A DNA stretch of 8,269 bases from JBHIER01 sp046760705 [NCBI: bacterium]. GTDB taxonomy: Bacteria > JBHIER01 > G020348925. Shown here piece by piece: positions 1 through 7,737 of the stretch. The position numbers were made by a program, and so were the translations under genes. The notes beneath the pieces are model-generated. The model was not told the DNA's origin. It did no database searches and saw nothing but the letters and a program-made list of their open reading frames with translations. The stretch lies in the NCBI GenBank assembly GCA_046760705.1, contig JBHIER010000125.1, positions 1 to 8,269 of the forward strand, written 5' to 3'. Every line of letters starts with the position of its first letter. The stretch's first letter is position 1.

Positions 1-1111
1 CATTATCGTAGTCGAAGTCAAATTTCAACCATGCACCCCAGAATGTTGATAAAGTCAAATATTGAATGTGTGCGCCAAATGGTGGATCGGTCAAAACGTA
101 GTGGACGCACCGTTCCTTTATTTGCTCGGCCAAAACCTTATCAGCCGATCCAGTCAATATAACAGCATTCGCATTTCTTCTTTGGAACTCCTCATAGCTG
201 GTGCTAACTACCGCATCCTTTAACTCTACGTTACTTTGCCGCTTTCCAGCATATACTTTTTTAAATGATCTTGCAAAAGCAAGCCAGGGATTTACCTCCT
301 TCCACATCTTAGGTGCATGGAACCGAACTGCAAGCCATCCTTGTTGTAGAGAGCGGGGGGATTTTTCTTTGGTGGGAGAAAGAGGTTTTAAACGGCTGCA
401 CTTGTCCAAGGATGCAGTGAAAGCCAGCTTCATTAGCTCGCGGATCTTCACATCGTTTATTTTTTCTATCTCATTGAGAATTGTAGACAAAGCGATAAGA
501 TTGCGTTTCGTGAACAGTTCATGTAAATATTGAAATCTCTCTCTGCGAATAACTGGAAGGGGAATGTCAGAGGGAAACCAGAAAGGAACCCTTTTTCGCT
601 TGAATGAAGTATCAAAACTCACATCTCTATCATCGGGATCTTTGAATAAGCGTGCGCCCGAACATGTGCATTTGTAGGCTATCTGGACGGGATCATTGCC
701 CTCTCTAACTACAAACTCCACAACCGCGTCTTTGCGGCATCGAGAGCATGTCGTAGCAAACAGGTTGGATAGTTTCTCTTCGCACGAAGTTTGCACATCG
801 TGGAAAGCCCACTGGAGGCGCGAGAGATTAATAGGCATCAGCGTTAGCCTCGTGATAAAAGTGGCCATTGGATTAATATCTATTGCGATAGCCCGTCGTC
901 CAAGCCGTACTGCCTCACAAGCGATGATGCCCGATCCACAAAATGGATCAAGGATTACGTCTCCGGGATCGGTATACTTATCAATATAGGCAGCCGCAAC
1001 ATCGGGAGATTTCTTACTCCAGTATTTGTGCATAGAGTACATATTGCCGTTCGTGAAACTTGGTGATCTGCACAGAACTGCAGTCTCAGTATGTTGATTC
1101 TTACTCTTCAC
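1..1111 (-). CDS. site-specific DNA methyltransferase, N-terminal part (gene runs off left edge)
   Basis: The minus-strand frame is open without a stop from GTG at 1111 to the window edge (370 codons). It is an S-adenosylmethionine-dependent DNA base methylase. Visible motifs, numbered from the GTG: a motif X-like segment MYSMHKYWSKKSPDV (residues 24-38), motif I LDPFCGSG (54-61, AdoMet binding), an acidic AIDINP just after it, Cys pairs CSRC (122-125) and CTC (148-150) that look like a zinc knuckle, FTKRNL (200-205), and the catalytic loop TDPPFG (341-346). The DPPF type fits an amino methyltransferase making N6-methyladenine or N4-methylcytosine. The order X-I-IV with a long insert between I and IV is alpha-like. 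ATG at 1042 (residue 24) is an alternative start, but it would cut right at the conserved motif X region, so GTG 1111 is preferred although its RBS is weak. The gene is more AT-rich than hutU. Target base and site, and whether a restriction partner exists beyond the left edge, cannot be seen. Confidence 0.88.
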   Translation of the reverse strand, partial: MKSKNQHTETAVLCRSPSFTNGNMYSMHKYWSKKSPDVAAAYIDKYTDPGDVILDPFCGSGIIACEAVRLGRRAIAIDINPMATFITRLTLMPINLSRLQWAFHDVQTSCEEKLSNLFATTCSRCRKDAVVEFVVREGNDPVQIAYKCTCSGARLFKDPDDRDVSFDTSFKRKRVPFWFPSDIPLPVIRRERFQYLHELFTKRNLIALSTILNEIEKINDVKIRELMKLAFTASLDKCSRLKPLSPTKEKSPRSLQQGWLAVRFHAPKMWKEVNPWLAFARSFKKVYAGKRQSNVELKDAVVSTSYEEFQRRNANAVILTGSADKVLAEQIKERCVHYVLTDPPFGAHIQYLTLSTFWGAWLKFDFDYDN

Positions 1112-1277
1112 AATCTAAGCCCCGCTCGATTTGGAGATCGACTGCCACGCCAAAGTCCATCCAAGGTTTTGTTTGCCAAGCAACCACCCATTGCCTCTGT
1201 CGTTTTGATTTCACAAAGATAAGCGGACTGAGCTGTAGTTTCTCGTGACCATAAGAGCGCGGCAGTTGAGGTTTCAC
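1101..1277 (-). CDS. possible 58-residue small protein or gene remnant upstream of the methyltransferase
   Basis: A minus-strand frame from GTG 1277 to TAA 1103-1101. The translation has a protein-like basic and aromatic stretch (KLQLSPLIFVKSKRQRQWVV, then AWQTKPWMDFGVAVDLQIERG). Its stop overlaps the proposed methyltransferase GTG at 1111, and its own GTG overlaps the stop of the preceding 20-codon ORF in a GTGA arrangement. I do not recognise the family. Upstream in the same frame there is an in-frame TGA (1289-1287) and then open frame back to ATG 1559, so this may equally be the 3' end of a decayed gene. No clear ribosome binding site precedes the GTG; expression, if any, would rely on translational coupling. 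Confidence 0.3.
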   Translation of the reverse strand: MKPQLPRSYGHEKLQLSPLIFVKSKRQRQWVVAWQTKPWMDFGVAVDLQIERGLDCEE

Positions 1278-1336
1278 TTCAGAGAGTCACACATTCTGGT
1301 ATACAAATTTGAAAGTCGTGGTGATCCCATCTTCAT
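1274..1336 (-). CDS. possible 20-residue leader ORF
   Basis: ATG at 1336 (minus strand) is preceded by GGAGG at 1347-1343 with 6 nt spacing. A second, stronger AAGGAGG sits at 1357-1351. The frame gives a 20-residue basic peptide beginning MKMGSPRLSN and ends at TGA 1276-1274, which overlaps the GTG of the next small frame. It lies downstream of the proposed leftward promoter at 1431-1459, so it would be the first ORF on the methyltransferase transcript. It could be a leader peptide, the true N-terminus of a frameshifted gene, or chance; no homology is recognised. Confidence 0.25.
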   Translation of the reverse strand: MKMGSPRLSNLYTRMCDSLK

Positions 1337-1430
1337 TTGGTGCCTCCATACCTCCTTGATGCGACAAGGAACGCGGGAGAACGCGAACGGAGTGGACTGC
1401 TCCCTCGCAAAATCTTGACCGTTCCTGTAA

Positions 1431-1459
1431 ATAATACAAGAATCCAGCGAAGAAGTCAA
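1431..1459 (-). promoter_or_regulatory. leftward sigma70-like promoter for the methyltransferase unit
   Basis: Read on the minus strand, TTGACT (1459-1454) and TATTAT (1436-1431) are separated by exactly 17 nt. Each hexamer matches the consensus at 5 of 6 positions. Transcription would start near 1424 and run into the small ORFs and the methyltransferase, leaving a leader of about 310 nt before GTG 1111. Any ORF starting at 1459 or 1559 on this strand would be outside or on top of this promoter. Confidence 0.5.
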
Positions 1460-1604
1460 TGAAAAAATGGAGAAAAGTGGTCAGGTTGCTCCCCAGCGGG
1501 TGTTGGCTCAGACCATTAGGTCTCACCGACTCTTGGCGACCTTTCATCGGGACTCGCATTGCTGAGCCTTCGAACCGTCAAGAAGCCTTTCGACTATTTT
1601 CAGG

Positions 1605-1633
1605 TTGACAGAGGTTGTGTGGTGATGTAAATT
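1605..1633 (+). promoter_or_regulatory. rightward sigma70-like promoter for hutU
   Basis: A perfect -35 box TTGACA (1605-1610) is followed after 17 nt by TAAATT (1628-1633), a 4/6 match to the -10 consensus. The predicted start is near 1640, giving a 5' leader of about 50 nt before ATG 1689. The -10 box lies entirely inside the left arm of the inverted repeat at 1628-1646, so promoter and operator would be mutually exclusive for binding. Confidence 0.6.
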
Positions 1634-1646
1634 ACAGAGTAATTTA
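1628..1646. promoter_or_regulatory. perfect 8-3-8 inverted repeat, candidate hut operator
   Basis: TAAATTAC, spacer AGA, GTAATTTA: the arms are exact reverse complements. The 19-bp AT-rich dyad covers the -10 element and the expected transcription start of the hutU promoter, a position typical of simple repression by a dimeric helix-turn-helix protein. It does not resemble the TGTATATACA-type core described for the GntR-family repressor HutC, nor does the leader look like a HutP antiterminator target. The regulator is not in this window. The possibility that it is only an RNA hairpin near the 5' end is less likely, given its AT content and position. Confidence 0.55.
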
Positions 1647-1672
1647 GGTTTTTGAGAAAGAGATTACTGCTT

Positions 1673-1688
1673 GAAAGGGGTGAGAAGG
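1673..1688 (+). promoter_or_regulatory. ribosome binding site that decides the hutU start
   Basis: GAAAGGGGTGAGAAGG precedes ATG 1689. GGGG at 1677-1680 ends 8 nt before the ATG, a good Shine-Dalgarno spacing. In-frame TTG 1671 and GTG 1680 lie before or inside this purine-rich tract and have no ribosome binding site of their own, so ATG 1689 is preferred. Confidence 0.6.
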
Positions 1689-3359
<1,671 letters not shown>

Positions 3360-3421
3360 AAATCTTGGCCCCGAGGCGATGAAGACTTACAGACCTCTAA
3401 AAGATTAAAGAGCTCCCACCT

Positions 3422-4705
3422 ATGGAAAAGATCACCTGCGATCTCCTCGTTCGGAACGCACACCAACTGGTCACCTTGAGATCGTCTCAACCCGGGCCGC
3501 GTTGCGGCGACCAGATGGAAAATTTGGGTATCTTAGAGAATGGGGCCGTTGCAGTTCAGGCCGGATGGATCGTGGGTGTGGGCGAGACTGGAGAAATTCT
3601 ACCCCGCATTGAATTTTCTGAGGGAAGTGCGGAGATCGATGCCGCCGGCAAAGTGGTCATGCCAGGCTTTGTGGACGGACACACCCACCCGGTCTTTGTC
3701 GGCGCGCGAGAGGAGGAGTTCGAACTGAGAATAAGAGGGGCCACCTACCAGGAGATCGCCCAAAAAGGTGGAGGGATACGGTCTACGGTTCGGAAGGTGC
3801 GGCAGACTTCGGTGGAGGAATTGTTCGAGACAGCATGGCTGCGGCTGGATCGGATGCTGGAGCATGGGACGACGACGATCGAGGCCAAAAGCGGCTACGG
3901 ACTGAACACCGCGGATGAGCTGAAACTGTTGGAGGTCATTCGAGAACTGGATGAACGCCACCCGCTGGACCTGGTCCCGACATTTCTCGGGGCGCACGAG
4001 ATTCCGGACGAATATAGGCAGAGGAAGGCTGAATACGTCGAGCTGCTCATTCGCGAGATGATCCCGGCTGTGGCGGCCCGGGGATTGGCCGAATTCTGCG
4101 ACGCCTTCTGCGAAGAAGGGGTCTTTGATGTCGATGAGTCCAGAAGGATTTTGAGCGCGGCAAGAGAGGCCGACCTGAAGCTGAAACTCCACGCCGACGA
4201 GCTGAGCCCCTCCGGAGGGGCAGAGCTGGCCGCGGAGCTGAAGGCCACCTCAGCCGACCATCTGGTCGCCATCTCAGACCGGGGTATAAAAACTTTGAAA
4301 GAGCAAGACGTTATTGCCGTTCTACTTCCAGGGACGACCTTCAGTTTAGGATTAAAAGAATACCCCCCTGTGAGAAGGATGATCGGCGAGGGGATTCCAG
4401 TGGCTTTGGCCACGGACATGAACCCGGGCAGTTGCCGGACCGAATCGATGGCCATCATCATCACCCTGGCCTGTGTGATGTTGCGGATGACCCCGGCCGA
4501 GGCCGTCAGTGCGGCCACGATCAATTCAGCCTGTGCCATTGACCGGGGAGACTCGGTCGGCAGCCTCGAAGTCGGGAAGAAGGCGGATATCGTTATCTGG
4601 AATATTCCAAATTACAAGCATCTGCCCTACCACTTTGGAGTGAACTTGGTGGAGATGGTGATCAAAGATGGGAAGATCGTTGTTGACAGACGGAAAAACC
4701 CATAA
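3422..4705 (+). CDS. hutI: imidazolonepropionase
   Basis: HutI hydrolyses 4-imidazolone-5-propionate to N-formimino-L-glutamate, the third step of histidine degradation, and belongs to the metal-dependent amidohydrolase superfamily. The 427-residue protein has family-typical length. The N-terminal segment (CDLLVRNAHQLVTL) forms the usual small beta domain. Metal ligands are visible as H87 and H89 in GHTHPVF, H257 in LHADE and D332 in ATDMNPG; H192 in GAHEIP and the SGYGL segment contribute to the active site in this family. It lies 62 nt after hutU with no terminator between them. The start ATG 3422 has only a weak AAAGAG (3407-3412) upstream, so translation may be modest or helped by hutU translation. 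Its last 38 nt overlap the start of the lptE-like gene, which is unusual for a catabolic gene. Confidence 0.97.
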   Translation: MEKITCDLLVRNAHQLVTLRSSQPGPRCGDQMENLGILENGAVAVQAGWIVGVGETGEILPRIEFSEGSAEIDAAGKVVMPGFVDGHTHPVFVGAREEEFELRIRGATYQEIAQKGGGIRSTVRKVRQTSVEELFETAWLRLDRMLEHGTTTIEAKSGYGLNTADELKLLEVIRELDERHPLDLVPTFLGAHEIPDEYRQRKAEYVELLIREMIPAVAARGLAEFCDAFCEEGVFDVDESRRILSAAREADLKLKLHADELSPSGGAELAAELKATSADHLVAISDRGIKTLKEQDVIAVLLPGTTFSLGLKEYPPVRRMIGEGIPVALATDMNPGSCRTESMAIIITLACVMLRMTPAEAVSAATINSACAIDRGDSVGSLEVGKKADIVIWNIPNYKHLPYHFGVNLVEMVIKDGKIVVDRRKNP

Positions 4706-5192
4706 ACAGAGGTTTCTGATACTTCTTCTGGCTGTGACTGCCTCCGGTTGCTGGCACTATTCGACCTCGGGATCGCTTCTGCCGTCCCATGTTAAGACCG
4801 TGGCTGTGCCGCTCTTCGGAAACGAAACGACCTGGGAATACGGGATCAAGGAGAGACTGACCGATGCCGTCATCGATGGCTTTACGAGAGATAACACCCT
4901 ACGGGTGGAGGATGAAAGAAGCGCCGACTCCGTCATCCGGGCCACAATTACGGCCATCAAAGAGGTTCCCTTCACCTACGATAGAGAGGAACAGGTTCAG
5001 GAGTACAAGATACAGATCTTTCTCAGCGTCCAATTTGAGGATCTGAAGGAGAGAAAGGTCATCTGGGAGGATGATTCCATGGAGGGGTGGGGCACATATT
5101 CGGCCGAGGACGAGGATTGGGAGACGGGCATCGATCGGGCCATCGAAAAGTTGGTCTCGGATATCGTGGACAAGACGGTGGCCGGATGGTAG
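4668..5192 (+). CDS. lptE: LptE-like LPS-assembly lipoprotein
   Basis: LptE plugs the LptD barrel in the outer membrane and helps insert lipopolysaccharide. The 174-residue product begins with a basic n-region (KTHKQR), a hydrophobic core (FLILLLAV) and a lipobox ending ASGC, giving lipidation at Cys28. After it comes WHYSTSGSLLPSHVKTVAVPLFGNET, the pattern of the LptE family of non-proteobacterial diderms, then a repeat-free alpha/beta domain with YDREEQVQEYK and IWEDDSMEGWGTY and a C-terminal helix ending DIVDKTVAGW. The ATG at 4668 is inside hutI; TTG 4680 or 4683 are alternatives, but every start that leaves a full signal peptide lies before the hutI stop, so the overlap is real. Translational coupling to hutI is likely. 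The family call rests on recalled pattern rather than a search, and the exact start is uncertain. Confidence 0.85.
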   Translation: MGRSLLTDGKTHKQRFLILLLAVTASGCWHYSTSGSLLPSHVKTVAVPLFGNETTWEYGIKERLTDAVIDGFTRDNTLRVEDERSADSVIRATITAIKEVPFTYDREEQVQEYKIQIFLSVQFEDLKERKVIWEDDSMEGWGTYSAEDEDWETGIDRAIEKLVSDIVDKTVAGW

Positions 5193-5195
5193 GTG

Positions 5196-5228
5196 CAAAA
5201 TCCAAAATCCAAAATCCAAAATCCAAAA
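5196..5228. repeat. heptanucleotide tandem repeat (CAAAATC) x4 plus partial copy
   Basis: Four perfect copies of CAAAATC occupy 5196-5223, followed by CAAAA (5224-5228). The array starts 4 nt after the LptE stop codon and ends 39 nt before the mutase start. It resembles the short heptamer arrays scattered between genes in cyanobacteria and some uncultured bacterial genomes. It has no dyad symmetry and is not a CRISPR. Read on the minus strand it encodes a spurious FWILDFG-type peptide. Confidence 0.9.
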
Positions 5229-5257
5229 GCTGAGAGAAAGCATTGAAATCTTTGCTT

Positions 5258-5266
5258 GGGAGGGAG
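5258..5266 (+). promoter_or_regulatory. ribosome binding site of the mutase gene
   Basis: GGGAGGGAG lies directly upstream of ATG 5268 and is a strong Shine-Dalgarno tract. It excludes the in-frame TTG at 5256, which would sit within the tract itself. Confidence 0.6.
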
Positions 5267-5267
5267 A

Positions 5268-6620
5268 ATGAATCCACACATATTTAGACAGTACGACGTT
5301 CGGGGGTTGGTTGACGAGGATCTGACCGATGAGGTCGTGACCAATTTGGGAAGGGCCTACGGGACGTACCTGCAACATTCGGGTTTGAAGAGTGTCGTCG
5401 TGGGCAGGGATGTACGCCTGAGTTCACCCCGTCTCCGAGACGCTCTGGTGAAAGGTATACTGGCCACGGGGTGTGATGTGACCGATGTTGGGGTTGTCCC
5501 CACTCCGGTGCTCTATTTCTCTATCGTCCATCTGAAGAAGGACGGTGGGGTGATGATCACCGGAAGCCATAACCCTACCGAATATAATGGATTTAAACTA
5601 TGTAAGGGAGTTATGTCAATCTACGGGGAAGAGATTCAAAAATTGCGCAAAATCGCCGAAAGGGGTGAGTACGCCACCGGAGAGGGCCAGCCGGACACCT
5701 ATGAGACACTCCCCGGATACATTCAGCAGATAGAAAGCAAGATTAAGATTGGCAGGCCGATAAAAATCGTTATCGATGCCGGAAATGGAACGGCAGGAGA
5801 AGGGGCACCAAGGATATTTGAGGATCTGGGGTGCAGGGTGGTGAAGCTCTACTGCGAGCCCGACGGCCGCTTTCCTCATCATCTGCCCGACCCGACCATC
5901 CCTGAATATATGGAAGATCTGATCTTTAGAGTTCGGCAGGAGGGGGCCGATGTGGGGATTGGATACGACGGCGACGCGGACAGGCTGGGGGCTGTGGACG
6001 AGCAGGGGGCCATCGTGTGGGGTGACAAACTTCTGGCCCTCTACGCTCGGGAAATCCTTGCCAGGGAGAAAGGGGCCAAGATCATCTTCGATGTCAAATG
6101 CTCCCAGGGCCTGGTGGAAGATATCGAAGCCCACGGCGGTGTGCCGGTGATGTGGAAGACCGGCCATTCGTTGTTGAAGGCCAAAATGAGAGAAGAAGAT
6201 GCTCCGGTGGCAGGGGAGATGTCGGGGCACATGTTCTTCGCCGACAACTACGGCTACGACGATGCCATCTACGCCTCGGCCCGACTGGTCCAGATTCTGT
6301 CGAAGGGAACCCGGCCCCTGTCAACCATGGTGGCGGAGGTTCCCGGTTACTATTCCACACCCGAGATACGGGCGGAATGCACGGAGGAGGAGAAGTTCAA
6401 GATCGTCGAGGAGGTGAAGGCATATTTTAAAGGCAAGTACGAGACCATTGACATCGACGGGGTGAGGGTGCTCTTCGGGGATGGATGGGGTCTGGTTCGG
6501 GCCTCCAACACGCAACCCATTCTGGTCCTGCGGTGCGAAGCCCGAACTGAGGCCCGACTCAAAGAGATCGAAAGAATCATCACCAATAAATTGAAAGAGT
6601 ATCCATCGGTGAAATTGTGA
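5268..6620 (+). CDS. phosphomannomutase/phosphoglucomutase
   Basis: This enzyme of the alpha-D-phosphohexomutase superfamily interconverts hexose 6-phosphate and 1-phosphate, here most likely mannose, through a phosphoserine and a bisphosphate intermediate. The 450-residue length is normal for the bacterial ManB/AlgC type. All four active-site loops are visible: the phosphoserine loop TGSHNP with Ser100, the magnesium loop DGDADR (234-239), the sugar-binding loop GEMSGH (316-321) and the phosphate-binding loop RASNTQP (411-417). The N-terminal FRQYDVRG is also typical. It lies 75 nt after lptE, separated by the heptamer repeats, and 7 nt before the guanylyltransferase gene, so the two form a GDP-mannose pair. 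Specificity for mannose over glucose is inferred from that neighbour; many members accept both. Confidence 0.95.
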   Translation: MNPHIFRQYDVRGLVDEDLTDEVVTNLGRAYGTYLQHSGLKSVVVGRDVRLSSPRLRDALVKGILATGCDVTDVGVVPTPVLYFSIVHLKKDGGVMITGSHNPTEYNGFKLCKGVMSIYGEEIQKLRKIAERGEYATGEGQPDTYETLPGYIQQIESKIKIGRPIKIVIDAGNGTAGEGAPRIFEDLGCRVVKLYCEPDGRFPHHLPDPTIPEYMEDLIFRVRQEGADVGIGYDGDADRLGAVDEQGAIVWGDKLLALYAREILAREKGAKIIFDVKCSQGLVEDIEAHGGVPVMWKTGHSLLKAKMREEDAPVAGEMSGHMFFADNYGYDDAIYASARLVQILSKGTRPLSTMVAEVPGYYSTPEIRAECTEEEKFKIVEEVKAYFKGKYETIDIDGVRVLFGDGWGLVRASNTQPILVLRCEARTEARLKEIERIITNKLKEYPSVKL

Positions 6621-6622
6621 GG
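6619..6622 (+). promoter_or_regulatory. ribosome binding site of manC, overlapping the mutase stop codon
   Basis: GAGG starts within the TGA stop of the mutase gene (6618-6620) and ends 5 nt before ATG 6628. This arrangement supports translational coupling and decides against GTG 6622 as start. Confidence 0.55.
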
Positions 6623-6627
6623 TGAAG

Positions 6628-7698
6628 ATGTACGCAGTCCTTATGGCCGGAGGGAGGGGTACCCGATTCTGGCCCAAAAGCCGAGAGAAGAGGCCGAAAC
6701 AACTTCTGAAGATCGTCGGCGATGAGACGATGATCCAGGCCACCGTGGCCAGGGTCAGACCCCTTGTTCCGGTTGAGGATATCTACCTTGTTGTCGGACA
6801 AGGGATTGAAGATGAGGTTCGAAGACAGGTCCCGGAGGTGCCAGTCGAGAACATCCTGGTCGAGCCCTGCCCCAAAAACACAGCCCCCTGCATAGGCTTG
6901 GCCGCGGTGCATATTCAGAGACGGGACCCTGGAGGGATTATGGCCGTCTTGCCGGCCGACCATATCGTTGCTGATGCGGAGCGTTTTCGCAGGGTGCTCG
7001 AGGCGGCTGAGAAGATCGCCGCCAGAGGACCCCGCCTGGTCACCCTGGGCATCGTGCCCACCCGTCCGGAGACCGGATACGGACACATCCGCAAAGGCGA
7101 AAGAGGCGAAGATGTCGATGGCCAACCGACCTTTCGAGTCCGCACATTCGTCGAAAAACCCGACTTGGAACGGGCCAAAAGGTACACCGAGTCCGGCGAG
7201 TACCTCTGGAACAGCGGAATGTTCGTGTGGAGCGTATCCACTATACTGGAGAGCATCCGGCAGTACATGCCCGATCTGCACCGGGGATTGATGGAGATCG
7301 CCACATCTTTGGGATCGGGGCAAGAACCCGATGTGACTGAGAAGGTGTATCGATCCCTTCAAGCTGTTTCCATCGATTACGGAGTCATGGAGAAGGCACA
7401 GGAGGTGGTCGTCATCCCCAGCGATTTCGGCTGGAACGATCTGGGCAGTTGGGCTGCCTTATGGGAGGTGAGCCCCCAGGATGTTGATGGGAACGCCATC
7501 TTTGGCCGATTGGTGGGGATAGAGGTGAGAGATTCGATCGTCGTTGCTCCCGAGAAGCTGGTGGCCGCTATTGGGATTGAGAAGATGATCGTCATCGATA
7601 CCCCGGAGGCCCTTTTGCTCTGCCCGAAGGACCGAGCTCAGGAGGTCAAGAAGATCGTCGAACAGTTAAGAAAGGGGGGCCTTGGGGAGTATCTCTGA
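6628..7698 (+). CDS. manC: mannose-1-phosphate guanylyltransferase
   Basis: It joins mannose 1-phosphate and GTP to make GDP-mannose and pyrophosphate in the cytoplasm. The 356-residue protein is the monofunctional form: the nucleotidyltransferase signature MAGGRGTRFWPKSREKRPKQ is at residues 6-25, FVEKP at 174-178, the WNSGMF motif around 194-199, and the C-terminal SIDYGVMEKA and DFGWNDLGSW motifs are intact. It ends before any cupin-type phosphomannose isomerase domain. ATG 6628 is chosen because GAGG at 6619-6622 gives a 5-nt spaced ribosome binding site; GTG 6622 overlaps that site. The gap to the mutase stop is 7 nt, so the two are surely co-transcribed. The product would feed mannose, fucose or rhamnose-type glycan synthesis encoded elsewhere. 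Confidence 0.96.
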   Translation: MYAVLMAGGRGTRFWPKSREKRPKQLLKIVGDETMIQATVARVRPLVPVEDIYLVVGQGIEDEVRRQVPEVPVENILVEPCPKNTAPCIGLAAVHIQRRDPGGIMAVLPADHIVADAERFRRVLEAAEKIAARGPRLVTLGIVPTRPETGYGHIRKGERGEDVDGQPTFRVRTFVEKPDLERAKRYTESGEYLWNSGMFVWSVSTILESIRQYMPDLHRGLMEIATSLGSGQEPDVTEKVYRSLQAVSIDYGVMEKAQEVVVIPSDFGWNDLGSWAALWEVSPQDVDGNAIFGRLVGIEVRDSIVVAPEKLVAAIGIEKMIVIDTPEALLLCPKDRAQEVKKIVEQLRKGGLGEYL

Positions 7699-7737
7699 GG
7701 GGACCACCACCCGTAGACCTGCGCCATCTCATATCCA

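Larger units (their letters stand above)
1112..1604. other. intergenic region between methyltransferase and hut genes; no recognised conserved gene
   Basis: This stretch separates divergent transcription units. It holds the leftward promoter and the two doubtful small ORFs listed separately. A minus-strand frame, 1559 down to 1101, is open except for a single TGA at 1289-1287. There are minor inverted repeats: GCGA..GGAG / CTCC..TCGC at 1383-1408, and AGACC-ATTA-GGTCT at 1510-1523. Neither has a T-run on either strand that would make it an intrinsic terminator. No tRNA, IS end or CRISPR structure is visible. Confidence 0.5.

Noticed and set aside
201-989. Plus-strand frames of 110 and 97 codons in the left region
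   Set aside because: They lie opposite the methyltransferase, whose motifs are intact on the minus strand.
1287-1289. TGA read-through as selenocysteine or tryptophan
   Set aside because: Standard-code TGA stops end hutU, the mutase and manC, and no selenoprotein family or obvious downstream hairpin is recognised.
1383-1408. Inverted repeat GCGA..GGAG / CTCC..TCGC as a terminator
   Set aside because: The stem is interrupted and there is no T-run after it on either strand.
1510-1523. AGACC-ATTA-GGTCT inverted repeat as a second operator
   Set aside because: Arms of only 5 bp, no promoter element next to it; such a repeat is expected by chance in this length.
3360-3421. Terminator or regulatory hairpin between hutU and hutI
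   Set aside because: Only short weak complementarities (GAGG/CCTC) without a stable stem or T-run.
3599-4539. Two long minus-strand frames opposite hutI
   Set aside because: Shadow frames of a clear hutI gene, with no motifs or start signals.
5196-5228. CRISPR-like repeat
   Set aside because: The units are 7 bp and directly adjacent with no spacers.
4899-5378. Minus-strand frames containing FWILDFGFWILDF
   Set aside because: The peptide is the translation of the CAAAATC repeat array and the rest is antisense to lptE and the mutase.
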